Numbered from the stretch's first letter, positions 1 through 12,070 are shown. The stretch: DNA of 64,000 nt from Chelatococcus sp. HY11 (GCF_018398335.1 NZ_JAHBRX010000001.1:3898001-3962000), one strand, 5' to 3'. Numbers and translations: made by a program. The notes: a model not told the origin generated them from the sequence alone.

Positions 1-432
<432 letters not shown>

Positions 433-446
<14 letters not shown>

Positions 447-1464
447 GCTTCAGCTCGATGCGGCGATTGCGGCGGTAGGCGTCGTCGTTGTCGCCCAGTT
501 CGATCGGCTGGTATTCGCCGAAGCCGGCGGCGAGCAGCCGCTGCGGCGGCACGCCCTTGCTGACGAAATATTGCACCACGGCGATGGCGCGCGCGGCGGA
601 GAGGGCCCAGTTGCTCTTGAACTCGCCGAAGCCCGACAGCGGGCGCTTGTCGGTGTGGCCGTCCACGCGGATGATCCAGGGGATATCCGCCGGGATCTCC
701 TTGTCGAGATCGACCAGCGCGGTCGCCACCTTGTCGAGCTCGGCCGCGCCCGCGGGCAGAAGAGCGGCGGAGCCGGCGTCGAAAAAGACCTCGGACTGGA
801 AGACGAAGCGATCACCGACGACGCGGATGTCTGGCCGCTCACCCAGGATCTGCCGCAGGCGACCAAAGAAATCCGAGCGGAAGCGGGCAAGCTCCTGGAC
901 ACGCTGCGCCAGCGCGACATTGAGGCGACTGCCGAGATCGGCAACGCGCGCCTGGCTTTCCTTGTCGCGCGCCTCGGAGGCCGCGAGGGCGTCCTCCAGC
1001 GCCGCGAGCTGGCGCCGCAACGCGGCGAGTTGCTGGTTGAGCAGCTCGACCTGCGTCAGCGCCCGGGCCGAGATGGCCTTTTCCTTGTCGATTTCCGCGG
1101 TCAGCTGGCCGATGCGGGTGTTCGCAGCGGTGCTGGTGGCCGAGCCCGAGCTCAGGAGGCCCTGCAGGCGCAGCCTGTCGGCCTCGGCGGTCTGCAGGGT
1201 GGATTGCAACGCGGCAAGATTGTCCTCGGCATCCTGGCGGTTGGCGCGCTCAAGGGCGAGCAGTTCGTTCAGCTCCAGGATCTGGCGGTTGAGGCGCTGC
1301 AGGGCGGTGTCACGCCCCGAGATTTCCTGGGACAGGAAAAACTGCCCCAGCACGAAGACCGTCAGGATGAAGATGATCGACAGCACCAGTGTCGACAGGG
1401 CATCGACGAAGCCCGGCCAGTAGTCGAGCCGGCGCTCGGAGCGGCGGGCGCGGGACAGGGCCAT
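433..1464 (-). CDS. MotB/OmpA-like peptidoglycan-binding membrane protein
   Basis: 343 aa. One transmembrane segment at about residues 15-44 near the N-terminus is followed by a long coiled coil (about 48-190). The C-terminal OmpA/MotB peptidoglycan-binding domain (about 215-343) shows VDGHTD and NRRIEL. The layout is that of MotB, or of TolR/Pal-like anchors: an inner-membrane helix that can pair with a MotA/TolQ channel and a periplasmic domain that grips the cell wall. The start lies 1 nt after the stop of the upstream TolQ/MotA-like gene, so the two are almost surely co-translated. The long coiled coil and lack of flagellar genes nearby argue against a standard flagellar stator. Family call is firm, role is inferred. 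Confidence 0.8.
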
Positions 1465-1465
1465 G

Positions 1466-2452
1466 TCAGCGGATCCGCTCGTCGACGAGGCGCTCCAGCA
1501 GCCGCTTCAGCTCGCGCTGCTGGCCGGCCTGGGATTCCACCCAGTCGCGGATCATCTGCTGTTCGGACCGCATGTGCTGCACGAGGCCCTGGACGCCTTC
1601 CGCGAGATTGGCCATGGCATGGGTGGCGGCGCGACCGCCCTGGCCGTCGTTGATCACCGTGGCGAGCTTTTCGAGCGCGGCCGCGACGTCCTGGTCGGAG
1701 CCGCCGAGCGCCGGTGGCAGCCTGCCGGACATGGGGTTGGGGTTATCGACCACATGGGCGGACAGCCAGTCCTCGAGTTCCGTGTAGAAGCGCCCCTGCG
1801 CCTGGCCGAGCTGCAGGTCGAGGAAGCCGAGGACGAGGGAGCCGGCGAGGCCGAACAGCGAGGACGAGAAGGAGATGCCCATGCCGGCGAGCGGCGCGGC
1901 GAGCCCGCTCTTCAGTTCCTCGAACAGGACACCGGCTTCCGCACCCGTGCGCATGGAGGAGATGACGTTGCCCACCGAACTGACCGTCTCGAGAAGGCCC
2001 CAGAAGGTGCCAAGCAGGCCGAGGAAGACGAGGAGGCCTGCGAGATAGCGCAGGTTCTCGCGGTTCTCGTCGAGGCGCGCGCCGATCGATTCGAGGATCG
2101 CGCGGAAAGTGTGGGTGCTGACGCCCCGCGATGAGTTCTTGTTGCCGAACAGCTTCGCCGTCGGGCCGAGCAGGCTCGGCGGCGAATCAAGGGTCGCGTT
2201 CGGGTTCGAGCGGCGCAGCTCATTGACCCAGCGGACCGAGCGGAACAGGCGGATCACCTGGCGGAAGGCCAGGATGATGCCGATGAGGAGAGCGCCGATA
2301 ATGAGGCCGTTGAGCCCCGGGTTCGTCATGAACGCCGTTGTGATCTGCCGGTGCAGCACAAAGGCCAGGAAGCCGACGAGCACGATGAACACGAGCATGC
2401 GGATCACATGGATCCGGGGAGGGGTCAGCTTCAGGGAGTCATCGGCAACCAT
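1466..2452 (-). CDS. MotA/TolQ/ExbB-family proton channel protein
   Basis: 328 aa with hydrophobic helices at about residues 17-36, 46-68, 134-160 and 185-215. The last two are the conserved MotA/TolQ pair, with the segment LLGTFWGLLETVSSVG and a glycine-rich final helix. Proteins of this family form proton-conducting channels that power a partner carrying one membrane helix, here the OmpA-like protein encoded immediately downstream. The C-terminus is a cytoplasmic coiled coil (RSEQQMIRDWVESQAGQQ region). The pair resembles a widespread alphaproteobacterial MotAB-like or ExbB-like two-gene unit of unclear function. An inositol-monophosphatase-type gene lies upstream on the same strand. Confidence 0.75.
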   Translation of the reverse strand: MVADDSLKLTPPRIHVIRMLVFIVLVGFLAFVLHRQITTAFMTNPGLNGLIIGALLIGIILAFRQVIRLFRSVRWVNELRRSNPNATLDSPPSLLGPTAKLFGNKNSSRGVSTHTFRAILESIGARLDENRENLRYLAGLLVFLGLLGTFWGLLETVSSVGNVISSMRTGAEAGVLFEELKSGLAAPLAGMGISFSSSLFGLAGSLVLGFLDLQLGQAQGRFYTELEDWLSAHVVDNPNPMSGRLPPALGGSDQDVAAALEKLATVINDGQGGRAATHAMANLAEGVQGLVQHMRSEQQMIRDWVESQAGQQRELKRLLERLVDERIR

Positions 2453-2686
2453 GCATCCACCCGCGTGCTCACGGCAATCAAGAGACGTGGCTGCATGTTC
2501 GCTGGCGCGGCGTTCGCAATCAAGCCTTTACGGCGGGGAGCCCGCGCCATCCCGAGGGCTTTATGCATCCGGGTCTTGAGCGTGCTATTTTTGTATGCCT
2601 TGTTTTGAAAGGTTTGAAGGCCCGGATGGGACACCCGCTTGCGGGAGGCCTCAAAGGCTCTCCCGTCTTGAGCCGGCGGGGTTGCC

Positions 2687-3496
2687 TCAGGCGGCGGGCT
2701 GGGGAGCGCGCGCGGTCTTGAGAACCTCGAGCAATTCGCGGTGCAGGGCTTCGTTGCCGCAGGCGATATGGCCCTTCGCGACGGGATCGGAGCCGCCGTC
2801 GGCGTCGCTCGCGAAGGCGCCCGCCTCGCGCAGGATGGCGAGGCCCGCGGCCATGTCCCAGCTCTTGAGGCCGCGCCCGAAGAAGGCATCGAAGCGGCCG
2901 CAGGCGACATAGGCGATATCAAGGGCGGCCGCTCCGTAGGAGCGCAGGCCGGCGGCGCGTGCGCTCATGGTCGCGATCTCGCGAAGCGTGGTGGCCTGGG
3001 TGCGCTCGCCGAGATGCGGAATATCGCAGCCGACGACCGACGCGCTCAGCTCCCGCCGCGCGGCGACGCGTACCCGGCGGTTGTTGAGAAATGCGCCCTT
3101 GCCCTTCTCGGCGATGAACATCTCGTCCTTGATGGGGTCATAGATGATGCCGGCAACCATCTGCCCGTCACGCTCAAGGCCGACGGAGATGCAGAAATGC
3201 GGAATGCCGTGCAGGAAGTTGGTGGTGCCGTCCAGCGGGTCGATATGCCAGCGATGCGAGGTATCGCTGCCCTCGACGATCCCGCTTTCCTCCATGACAA
3301 GGCCATAGCCGGGGCGGGCCTTCTCCAGGGCCTCGCGAAGGATTGTTTCCGCCTTGCGATCGGCATTGGAGACGAAATCACCCGGTCCCTTGATGGAGAC
3401 CTGGAGGGCTTCGACTTCGCCAAAATCGCGTTTGAGAGAACGCGAGGCCTTAATGACGGCCTCCGACATGACGGTGATGAGCGGGGAGCGAATCAT
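2687..3496 (-). CDS. Inositol monophosphatase family protein
   Basis: 269 aa from ATG 3496; a longer frame reaching 3703 adds 69 residues with no family similarity, so the inner start fits the usual 260-270 aa. The metal-binding motifs of the Mg2+-dependent, Li+-sensitive phosphatase family are all present: EES (69-71), DPLDGTTN (86-93) and WD (213-214) in SWDMAAG. SuhB-like members hydrolyse inositol-1-phosphate and related sugar phosphates, and some act on nucleotide or histidinol phosphates, so the substrate is not fixed by sequence. It stands upstream of the TolQ/OmpA-like pair on the same strand, separated by 234 nt. Confidence 0.85.
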   Translation of the reverse strand: MIRSPLITVMSEAVIKASRSLKRDFGEVEALQVSIKGPGDFVSNADRKAETILREALEKARPGYGLVMEESGIVEGSDTSHRWHIDPLDGTTNFLHGIPHFCISVGLERDGQMVAGIIYDPIKDEMFIAEKGKGAFLNNRRVRVAARRELSASVVGCDIPHLGERTQATTLREIATMSARAAGLRSYGAAALDIAYVACGRFDAFFGRGLKSWDMAAGLAILREAGAFASDADGGSDPVAKGHIACGNEALHRELLEVLKTARAPQPAA

Positions 3497-3740
3497 TGCT
3501 TGGGTTCTGCCTTCGCGCCGTTTCGTGACGCCATCGGTAAACTTGAATATCGGTAAACTTGGATTGTGTTCCGGAGGTCGTGTCCAAGGACCGCCAGCCG
3601 GACAGGCTGGCACGCGGACACTAAACCAGAGAATTGATCCGGTGAACCGGTCTCGGCGGCTCGGCCGCAAGAGGGCGGCCAAGTCCAATGAGATCGGTGG
3701 CAATATCGATGCTGCTGTGTGCCTGCCCGCTGGCCGCCCG

Positions 3741-4910
3741 TCAAGGCTGCAGATTGGCGGAGAGATCGGCGTTGCGCTGGCGCGCCAGCCCCTCCGCCTT
3801 GATCCTCTCGGCGGAGGACAGGTCCTTCAGCTGGTCGTCGAGCCATCTGTCGGCGAGACCCTGCTGCGTCGCCATGAGGTTCCAGGCGGCCGACTCAACA
3901 CGGTTTTTCGCGACGCCCCGGCCGGTTGCCAGGAGACGCGCGTAACGGTTCTGCGCGATGGCGTTGCCGCGTCCGGCCGCCAGCGCGAAGAGTTGCGCGG
4001 CCCGTTTCTCATCCGCCTTAACGCCCTCGCCGTTGAACAGCATGATCGCATACTCGACCTGGGCGCTGATGTTGTCGTTCGCCGCGGCGCGCGCCATCCA
4101 TTGCGCGGCCTCGGTATCGTTCTTCGGCAAGCCGCGTCCCTGCTTGGTCAGCACGGCGAGCGCATATTGGGCATCACCGATTTCGGCCTGCGAGGCGGTG
4201 CGCAGCAGGTCGATCGCGCGCTTCAGGTCCTCCGGCTTGCCGGTGCTGATCAACGCGACGGCGAGATTGTAGGCGGCCGGTCCCTGGCCGGCCTTGGCGG
4301 CCTTCTCGAGATAACCGAGGGCGGCCATCTCGTCCTTCGGTACGCCGCGTCCCGCCAGCACCATCATCGCCAGCGCGAAGGACGCGTTGGGATCGCCCTG
4401 GGCATCCGCCAGCTTGTACCACTCGGCCGCTTTCGTGAAATCGCGGCGTATGCCGAGGCCCTGGTTGGTGAGTTCACCGAGCAGGGTCAGGGCGGCGGCG
4501 TCGCGCGGGTTGCGGTCCGCCCGCTGCTTCGCCTCGTCATAGGCGCGGCGGTAAAGGCCGCGCTGGTAGGCGCCGTAGGCAGCATCCGCATTGGGATCGG
4601 GCAAGCTCGGTAGCGTCGGGATCGCCGACTGGGATGGCTGGCCGAAACCGGGTTGGGCAGGACTCCCGAAGGGGCTGTCCAGCGATCCGGACCCGTCGAA
4701 GTTCGGCATCACCGTCGAGGGGAGCTGGCGTGGACGGGCTGGCTGGGCATTGCCGCCGCCGGTCGATCCGGATGACGCGGCCGGCAGAGAGGGCGAGTTG
4801 GAGGGCGCGCGGGAGGGCGGCTGCGTTCGCTCCTGGGCAATGGCTTCCACCGCCACCGATGCGATGGTGGTCATTACCAGCCCGCCGAGGATCAGCGCCC
4901 GCGGCGTCAT
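3741..4910 (-). CDS. Sel1-repeat (SLR/TPR) secreted protein
   Basis: 389 aa. An N-terminal signal peptide (hydrophobic MTPRALILGGLVMTTIASVA, likely cut after AIA) leads into a Pro/Ser/Gly-rich linker to about residue 105. About six Sel1-like repeats follow, recognisable as runs such as AAEWYKLADAQGDPNASFAL and AAQWMARAAANDNISAQVEY. Such repeats build a solenoid for protein-protein contacts, and periplasmic examples act in envelope or signalling assemblies. The start codon overlaps the stop of the ThiE-like gene by 4 nt (ATGA), so the two are translationally coupled. No catalytic domain is seen. Confidence 0.8.
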   Translation of the reverse strand: MTPRALILGGLVMTTIASVAVEAIAQERTQPPSRAPSNSPSLPAASSGSTGGGNAQPARPRQLPSTVMPNFDGSGSLDSPFGSPAQPGFGQPSQSAIPTLPSLPDPNADAAYGAYQRGLYRRAYDEAKQRADRNPRDAAALTLLGELTNQGLGIRRDFTKAAEWYKLADAQGDPNASFALAMMVLAGRGVPKDEMAALGYLEKAAKAGQGPAAYNLAVALISTGKPEDLKRAIDLLRTASQAEIGDAQYALAVLTKQGRGLPKNDTEAAQWMARAAANDNISAQVEYAIMLFNGEGVKADEKRAAQLFALAAGRGNAIAQNRYARLLATGRGVAKNRVESAAWNLMATQQGLADRWLDDQLKDLSSAERIKAEGLARQRNADLSANLQP

Positions 4911-5563
4911 GGTTCTTCCGGAGCGTTGGCGGCTATGCTGGCAAGGGCCTCGGTGACGGCGGCGGCTGGTCCGGCCGGATTCGTCCAGACCGCGTCACCG
5001 AGCGCGACGAATTCGACGCCGACGGCAGCCAGCGGGCCGACATCGCCGAGCGTTTCGGCGTAGGCCACACAAGGCGTCGCGAAGATCGACGCCCACCAGC
5101 CGGCGCGCTCAAGGGTCTCGGAGGCCGGGGGCACGCTGCCGTCGGGGCGCGGTTCGCCGAACATCACATAGTCCACCTCGGCCTCTCCGGCCTGCATGGC
5201 GGCATGGCGGCTCTTGAGGCCGCCCGCGCCCAGCATGCGCTCAGGCCGAAGCTGCGAGATCGCGTCGCCGAGCACATCCTCCGGATCGTCCGCGTTGCGG
5301 ATATCGAGATGCGCACCGTCCGCCCCGCCGCGCGCGGCAACGCCCGGGGAGGCCGCGACAATCAGCGCGGCTCCAGCGTCCTGCGCGATCGGCGCAAGTT
5401 CCTTGACGATGTTGATGGCAGCGCGTTCGTCACTCGCATCGAGGCGCAGCAGCACGGCGGCAATGTCGCCGGCGGCGCAAGCAGCCTTCAACATGGGCGC
5501 GAAGGCCTCGGGGGCGGTGACTGCGGGGCTGACGAGATAAAGACGGCAGAAGGGTTTGGTCAT
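4907..5563 (-). CDS. Thiamine-phosphate-synthase-like protein (ThiE/TenI fold)
   Basis: 218 aa TIM-barrel protein of the TMP-synthase family; ThiE itself joins HMP-PP and thiazole phosphate. Recognisable segments are LYLVSP at the N-terminus, AALIVAASPGVAARGGADGAHL in the middle and DYVMFGEPRPDG in the C-terminal half. The match is loose: the pyrophosphate-binding loop usually written GVSTH is replaced by GAGGLKSRH, and the usual GP(V/I)F...TK signature is altered to GEPRPDGS. It may be a diverged paralogue rather than the housekeeping ThiE. It lies between fba and the Sel1 gene on the same strand, where similar ThiE-like genes are often found in related genomes. Confidence 0.65.
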   Translation of the reverse strand: MTKPFCRLYLVSPAVTAPEAFAPMLKAACAAGDIAAVLLRLDASDERAAINIVKELAPIAQDAGAALIVAASPGVAARGGADGAHLDIRNADDPEDVLGDAISQLRPERMLGAGGLKSRHAAMQAGEAEVDYVMFGEPRPDGSVPPASETLERAGWWASIFATPCVAYAETLGDVGPLAAVGVEFVALGDAVWTNPAGPAAAVTEALASIAANAPEEP

Positions 5564-5703
5564 TCACTCACTCGATGCCGCCAAAACGCGGCGATGCTCC
5601 GCTGACAGAGCGGAGCATAACGTGATTCTGCCGTTGATGATGGCGCGAGAGTGGCCGCCATCCCTCACGATCGGCTGATGTTCAGCCGGTCGCCAGCCGA
5701 ACT

Positions 5704-6768
5704 TCAGCTGATCTTGGGCGCGAGCTCGCCCTTGTCGTAGCGCTTGGCCATGGCGGCCAGCGACAGCGGCTTGATCTTGCCGGCCTGGCCCGCCGTGCCG
5801 AACTCCTCGAAGCGCTGCTTGCAGAGCTTCGTCATGGCCTCCATGGCGGGCTTCAGGTATTTGCGCGGGTCGAACTCGCCCTTGTTCTCGCTCAGCACCT
5901 TGCGAATCTGGCCGGTCATGGCCATGCGGTTGTCCGTGTCGATGTTGATCTTGCGGACGCCGTGCTTGATGCCGCGCTGGATCTCTTCCACCGGAACGCC
6001 CCAGGTCTGGGGCATCTCGCCGCCGTAGGCATTGATGATGTCCTGCAGATCCTGCGGCACCGAGGAGGAGCCGTGCATGACGAGATGCGTGTCCGGCAGG
6101 CGCCGGTGGATTTCCTCGATGACGTGCATGGCGAGGATGGCGCCGTCGGGCTTGCGTGTGAACTTATAGGCGCCGTGCGAGGTGCCCATGGCGATGGCGA
6201 GCGCGTCGACCTGGGTCTCCTTGACGAACTTCACCGCTTCTTCCGGGTCGGTCAGCAGCTGGTCGTGGCCGATCTCGCCCTCGACGCCGTGGCCGTCCTC
6301 CTGCTCGCCGCCGCCATGTTCCAGGGAGCCGAGCACGCCGAGCTCACCCTCGACCGACACGCCACCCCAATGGGCCATCTCCACCACCTTGCGAGTGATG
6401 CCGACGTTATAGTCCCAGTCGGCGGCGGTCTTGCCGTCGGCCTTGAGCGAGCCGTCCATCATCACGGAGGTGAAGCCGTACTGGATGGCGGTGGCGCAGG
6501 TCGCTTCGTTGTTGCCGTGGTCGAGATGCATGCACAGCGGGATGTGTGGGTAAAGTTCCGCCAGGCCCTCGATCAGCTTCGCGAGGACGAGGTCGTTGGC
6601 ATAGGAGCGCGCGCCGCGGCTCGCCTGGATGATCACAGGGGCATCGGCCGCATCGGCCGCCGCCATGATGGCGAGGCCCTGCTCCATGTTGTTGATGTTG
6701 AAGGCGGGAACGCCATAGCCGTTTTCCGCGGCATGATCGAGCAACTGGCGCAGGGTAATGCGAGACAC
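5704..6768 (-). CDS. fba: Class II fructose-1,6-bisphosphate aldolase
   Basis: 354 aa, the usual length of the CbbA/Fba subtype. It catalyses reversible aldol cleavage of fructose-1,6-bisphosphate to DHAP and glyceraldehyde-3-phosphate in the cytosol, using Zn2+. The start [24 protein letters not shown], the zinc/base motif HLDHG (81-85), the later GSSSVP phosphate loop and NIDTDNR near the C-terminus are all typical. It is the last carbon-metabolism gene of the minus-strand series tkt, gap, pgk, fba, 79 nt downstream of pgk. Confidence 0.96.
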   Translation of the reverse strand: MSRITLRQLLDHAAENGYGVPAFNINNMEQGLAIMAAADAADAPVIIQASRGARSYANDLVLAKLIEGLAELYPHIPLCMHLDHGNNEATCATAIQYGFTSVMMDGSLKADGKTAADWDYNVGITRKVVEMAHWGGVSVEGELGVLGSLEHGGGEQEDGHGVEGEIGHDQLLTDPEEAVKFVKETQVDALAIAMGTSHGAYKFTRKPDGAILAMHVIEEIHRRLPDTHLVMHGSSSVPQDLQDIINAYGGEMPQTWGVPVEEIQRGIKHGVRKINIDTDNRMAMTGQIRKVLSENKGEFDPRKYLKPAMEAMTKLCKQRFEEFGTAGQAGKIKPLSLAAMAKRYDKGELAPKIS

Positions 6769-6847
6769 GTGTTAGATCTCCTATGCGACGGTGGCCAGCG
6801 GCCACTAGGGGATGGGAGCGACAGGGCCGGTTGGCCCGAATTGCGGA

Positions 6848-8044
6848 TCAGGACACTTTCAGCGCGCTGACACCCGGCAGATCCTTCCCCTCGAGCCATT
6901 CGAGGAAAGCGCCGCCGGCCGTGGACACGTAGGTGAAATCGTCGCCAACGCCTGCATGGTTCAGGGCCGCGACGGTGTCGCCGCCACCGGCGATCGACAC
7001 GAGCTTGCCCTGCTTCGTCCGCTCGGCGGCATGCCGGGCGGCAACGACGGTGCCATGGTCGAAGGGGTTGAGCTCGAAGGCACCGAGCGGGCCATTCCAG
7101 ACGATCGTCGCGGCATCGTCGATCGCGGATTTGATCCGTTCGATCGATTGCGGGCCGACATCGAGAATCATGCCGTCGGTCGGCACGGCGTCGAAACCAT
7201 AGGCATGGTGCGGCGCATTCGCCTTGAACTCATAGGCGACGAGACCGTCCACCGGCAGGATGATGGCGCAGTTCTTTTCCTGCGCGACCGAGAGGATGCG
7301 GCGAGCGGTATCGGCGAGATCCTTCTCGGCGAGCGACTTGCCGATATTGACGCCCTCGGCATGCAGGAAGGTGTTCGCCATGCCGCCCCCGATCACGAGG
7401 GCATCGACCTTGGCGACCAGGTTCTCCAGGAGATCGAGCTTCGTCGACACCTTGGCGCCGCCGACGATGGCGACGACCGGGCGCGCGGGCTTCTCCAGGC
7501 CCTTGCGCAGCGCGTCGAGCTCGGCCTGCATGCTGCGGCCGACATAGGCCGGGAGGACGTGGGCCAGCCCCTCGGTCGAGGCATGGGCGCGATGGGCCGC
7601 CGAGAAGGCGTCATTGACATAGATGTCGCCGAGCTTGGCGAGCTCGGCCACGAAGGCCTTGTCGTTCTTTTCCTCGCCGGCGTGGAAGCGGGTGTTCTCG
7701 AGGAGAAGGACGCCGCCGTCGGCAAGCTTGGCGACCGCCTGAGCGGCCGCCTCACCGATGCAGTCCTCAGCGAAGGCGACCGGCTTGCCCAGCGCCGCCG
7801 CCACTGCCTTTACCACTGGCTTCAGGCTGTCCTTCGGTTCGCGCTTGCCCTTCGGGCGGCCGAAATGGGCGAGCAGAATGACCTTGCCGCCACGGTCGGC
7901 AATCTCACGCAGCGTGGGCACCACCCGCTCGATGCGCGTGGCATCTGTGACCTTGCCATCCTCCATGGGGACGTTGATGTCGACGCGTACAAGGACGCGC
8001 TGCCCCTTCACCGGCGCTTCGTCGAGGGTGCGGAACGAGCTCAT
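6848..8044 (-). CDS. pgk: Phosphoglycerate kinase
   Basis: 398 aa, full length. It catalyses 1,3-bisphosphoglycerate + ADP = 3-phosphoglycerate + ATP. N-terminal [12 protein letters not shown], the [13 protein letters not shown] segment, GGAKVSTKL and the C-terminal nucleotide loop [12 protein letters not shown] are all present. The start codon overlaps the stop of the proline-rich membrane-protein gene by 4 nt, so translation of pgk is coupled to that small gene. It works with gap and fba, its neighbours, in glycolysis and gluconeogenesis. Confidence 0.97.
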   Translation of the reverse strand: MSSFRTLDEAPVKGQRVLVRVDINVPMEDGKVTDATRIERVVPTLREIADRGGKVILLAHFGRPKGKREPKDSLKPVVKAVAAALGKPVAFAEDCIGEAAAQAVAKLADGGVLLLENTRFHAGEEKNDKAFVAELAKLGDIYVNDAFSAAHRAHASTEGLAHVLPAYVGRSMQAELDALRKGLEKPARPVVAIVGGAKVSTKLDLLENLVAKVDALVIGGGMANTFLHAEGVNIGKSLAEKDLADTARRILSVAQEKNCAIILPVDGLVAYEFKANAPHHAYGFDAVPTDGMILDVGPQSIERIKSAIDDAATIVWNGPLGAFELNPFDHGTVVAARHAAERTKQGKLVSIAGGGDTVAALNHAGVGDDFTYVSTAGGAFLEWLEGKDLPGVSALKVS

Positions 8045-8568
8045 AGGCCAAGGCCTCCTGCGTAGCGGAGAAGGATAACGGCGAGCACGGCGCCGCCGAT
8101 GGCGGCCAGTGCTGCGACGACGATGAGTGTGCCGTAGCCGGGAAGCCGGCTGACGCGATAGTCGACGGCCGCGACATCCTCCTGGCGCGCCAGGGAGCCG
8201 GTGATCCCGGTCGATTTTTCGATCTGCGCCTCAAGCCGCAGCATCAGGGCTTCGGAGCGTGCGAACTTTTCCTCGATGCGGGCGGCCTTCTCCTCGATGC
8301 GGGCCAACTGGTCGAGGCCAGGACGCTGGCTCGCCGGGACGGCTTGCTGAGGTGGCTGCGACTGGGCGGGCTGCGGGGGCGGAGCGGGACGCGGAGCCGG
8401 CTGGGGTGCGGGAGCAGCCCGCGTCTCGGCTGCGGGTTGAGGCGGCGGCGGTGCCGGGCGCGTCTCGGGTTGTGGTGCCGCCGGTGGGGGCGGCGCGGCC
8501 TCCGCCTCGGGCGTCGACAGGCTGGGTTCGATACGTCCACTCGTCCGGGGGTCGCTCATGGCATCCAT
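8041..8568 (-). CDS. Proline-rich, coiled-coil, tail-anchored membrane protein between gap and pgk
   Basis: 175 aa (or 172 aa from the ATG at 8559). Residues about 22-85 are almost entirely Pro, Ala and Gln with a few Glu/Arg. Residues 86-130 form a charged heptad-rich segment with a near repeat ([16 protein letters not shown]). A single hydrophobic helix (about 145-170, [20 protein letters not shown]) closes the protein. No enzymatic motif is visible, and I do not recognise a named family. Its stop overlaps the pgk start (ATGA), so it is expressed with glycolytic enzymes. A role in membrane association or cell-envelope attachment is only a guess. Confidence 0.7.
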   Translation of the reverse strand: MDAMSDPRTSGRIEPSLSTPEAEAAPPPPAAPQPETRPAPPPPQPAAETRAAPAPQPAPRPAPPPQPAQSQPPQQAVPASQRPGLDQLARIEEKAARIEEKFARSEALMLRLEAQIEKSTGITGSLARQEDVAAVDYRVSRLPGYGTLIVVAALAAIGGAVLAVILLRYAGGLGL

Positions 8569-8681
8569 CCAGTTGCGAGAAGAGGTGGCGGACTGGGGGG
8601 AATCCGCCGGCTGTTCGCGATCATGACACGCCCGCCAGAGCCTTCCCTTGCCGTGGCGCGCGCGCTTCTGTCTCAGAACGC

Positions 8682-8710
8682 AAAAGGCACCGGCTTTGCC
8701 GATGCCCTTC
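8682..8710 (-). terminator. Probable Rho-independent terminator after gap
   Basis: Just downstream of the gap stop codon, the minus strand carries a GC-rich inverted repeat (GGCATCGGC / GCCGGTGCC with one mismatch, loop AAA) followed by TTTT. Because genes continue on the same strand, it may only attenuate readthrough from gap into the pgk operon. Confidence 0.55.
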
Positions 8711-8725
8711 TACAAAACTGCTGTC

Positions 8726-9733
<1,008 letters not shown>

Positions 9734-9799
9734 AACCTCACTCCTCCGCTGGGCATCCCCAGGGGGATGCCTTTCCGTATCCAATGATACTGACCGTCG

Positions 9800-11788
9800 T
9801 CAGCCGTTGTGGCGCGCGGTCACACGTTCCACAACGCTTTCAGCCGTAATGCCGAAATAAGCGTAAAGATCCTTGTAAGGCCCGCTGGCGCCGAAGCTCG
9901 CCATGCCCACGAAGATGCCGTCATGGCCGATGACGGCGTCCCAGCCGAAGCGAACCGCGGCCTCTACGGCCACCTTGATGGGCGCATCGCCGATCACGGC
10001 CTTCTGCACGTCTTCCGGCTGTTCGAGGAACAGCTCCAGCGACGGTACGGAGACCACGCGGGCATGGATGCCCTTCTCGGCGAGCTTGGCCTGCGCCGCG
10101 ACGGCGATCTCGACCTCCGAGCCCGAGGCGAACAGCGTCGCGATGGCCTTCCCGCCCGCCGGCGACAGCTCATAGGCGCCGGTCGCGCAGAGGTTGCTCT
10201 CGACGGCTTCCTTGCGCAGCAGAGGCAGGTTCTGGCGCGTCAATGCCAAGACGGTCGGGCCGTCCTTGCGGGTGAGGGCGAGCTGCCAGGCTTCGGCGGT
10301 CTCGACCGCGTCCGCCGGGCGGAACACGCGCATGTTCGGCATGGCGCGGAGCGCCGCCAGATGCTCCACCGGCTGGTGGGTCGGGCCATCCTCGCCAAGA
10401 CCGATGGAGTCGTGGGTCATGACATAGACCACGCTCGTTCCCATCAGCGCCGCGAGGCGCATGGCTGGGCGGGCATAGTCGGTGAAGACCATGAAGGTCG
10501 CGCCGGCCGGCAGGAAGCCGCCATGCAGGGCGATGCCGTTCATGGCCGCGGCCATGCCGAATTCACGGATGCCGTAGTGGATGTAGCGGCCGCTGAAATC
10601 TGCGGCATTGATGGCTTTCGCCGTCTTGGTGCGGGTGTTGTTCGACGGCGTAAGGTCGGCCGAGCCGATCGCCAGTTCCGGCAGGAGCGGCACGACGGCC
10701 TCGAGAACGAGCTCGCTCGCCTTGCGGGTGGCGATGGCCGGGGCCTCGGCGATGAGTTTGCCCTTGAGCGCCGAGATCGCGGGACCGAGCGCCTTCGGGC
10801 GCTCGCCGACGAGGCGGCGGACGAAATCGTCCCGGGTGTTTTGCGGCGCGGCGGCGAGGCGACGCTGCCATTCCTCACGCGCGGCGCGTCCGCGTTCGCC
10901 GATGGCCCGCCAGGCGCTGGCGATATCGGTGGGGATCTCGAACGGGCCGTATTCCCATTTCAGGGCGGCCTTGGCGCCGGCCAGTTCCTCGGCGCCGAGG
11001 GCTTCACCATGGGCCTTGGATGTCCCGGCCTTCGTCGGAGCGCCGTAACCGATGGTCGTGCGGCAAGCGATCATCACGGGCCGGTCGGCCGTGCGCGCGT
11101 TGGCGATGGCGGCTGCGACCGCCTGGGGATCATGCCCGTCGACGCGGGAGGCGAGCCAGCCGGCCGCCTCGAAGCGCTTCACCTGGTCGACGGTGTCGGC
11201 AAGCGATAGCGGGCCGTCGATGGAAATGCCGTTGTCGTCATAGAGGACGATGAGCCGGGAGAGCTTGAGATGACCAGCGAGAGCGATGGCCTCGTGGCTG
11301 ACGCCTTCCATCAGATCGCCGTCGGAGGCGATCACATAGGTGTAGTGGTCGACGAGGTCTTCGCCGAATTCAGCGGCGAGCATGCGCTCGGCCATTGCCA
11401 TGCCGATCGCGGTAGCGAGCCCCTGGCCGAGCGGACCGGTGGTCGTCTCGACGCCTGCCGTCACGAAATTCTCGGGATGGCCCGGCGTCTTCGAATGCAG
11501 CTGGCGGAAGCGCTTGATCTCGTCGAGGGAGACGCTTTCGTAACCGGTCAGGTGCAGCAGCGAATACAGCAGCATCGAGCCATGGCCGGCTGACAGCACG
11601 AAACGGTCGCGATCAGGCCAGTGCGGATCGGCGGCATCGAACTTCAGGAAGCGCGAAAACAGGACCGTCGCGACGTCGGCCATGCCCATGGGCAGGCCGG
11701 GGTGGCCGGACTTGGCCTTCTCCACGCCATCCATGGAAAGGGCGCGGAGTGCATTGGCCAGACGGTCGTGTTCTACCTGGGATGTCAT
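9800..11788 (-). CDS. tkt: Transketolase
   Basis: 662 aa from ATG 11788 ([17 protein letters not shown]); an upstream in-frame codon at 11905 would add an unrelated 39-residue leader. Transketolase moves two-carbon ketol units between sugar phosphates with thiamine diphosphate, linking the pentose-phosphate pathway to glycolysis. Seen are SGHPGLPMG (27-35), the ThDP-binding segment with [15 protein letters not shown], and the pyrimidine-domain segment with [16 protein letters not shown]. It is the first gene of the minus-strand tkt-gap-pgk-fba series, so the series' main promoter probably lies in 11789-12070. Confidence 0.96.
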   Translation of the reverse strand: MTSQVEHDRLANALRALSMDGVEKAKSGHPGLPMGMADVATVLFSRFLKFDAADPHWPDRDRFVLSAGHGSMLLYSLLHLTGYESVSLDEIKRFRQLHSKTPGHPENFVTAGVETTTGPLGQGLATAIGMAMAERMLAAEFGEDLVDHYTYVIASDGDLMEGVSHEAIALAGHLKLSRLIVLYDDNGISIDGPLSLADTVDQVKRFEAAGWLASRVDGHDPQAVAAAIANARTADRPVMIACRTTIGYGAPTKAGTSKAHGEALGAEELAGAKAALKWEYGPFEIPTDIASAWRAIGERGRAAREEWQRRLAAAPQNTRDDFVRRLVGERPKALGPAISALKGKLIAEAPAIATRKASELVLEAVVPLLPELAIGSADLTPSNNTRTKTAKAINAADFSGRYIHYGIREFGMAAAMNGIALHGGFLPAGATFMVFTDYARPAMRLAALMGTSVVYVMTHDSIGLGEDGPTHQPVEHLAALRAMPNMRVFRPADAVETAEAWQLALTRKDGPTVLALTRQNLPLLRKEAVESNLCATGAYELSPAGGKAIATLFASGSEVEIAVAAQAKLAEKGIHARVVSVPSLELFLEQPEDVQKAVIGDAPIKVAVEAAVRFGWDAVIGHDGIFVGMASFGASGPYKDLYAYFGITAESVVERVTARHNG

Positions 11789-12070
11789 TGTTTCGCCTGC
11801 ACGCGTTCGGAGGTCACTGCGATCGCGAAAAATCGCGCGATGGACGTGAGGCGCCGGAACGCCTGGCACGTTGGGGCTTGATAGCAGTAGATATGGGCAA
11901 GTCAAAGAGGCTCATTGACGTTCTATCTCGCACCCGGCACCCTGTCGCGCAGAATTGGCAGGGATATGGCAGAGATTCGGGTGCGCTCCGTGTTGCGCCG
12001 CGATACCGGCTGAGAGGATCCACGCACCCTGCCGCTGATGCTTGTATCAAGGCCAGGGAGGGCGATCGAC

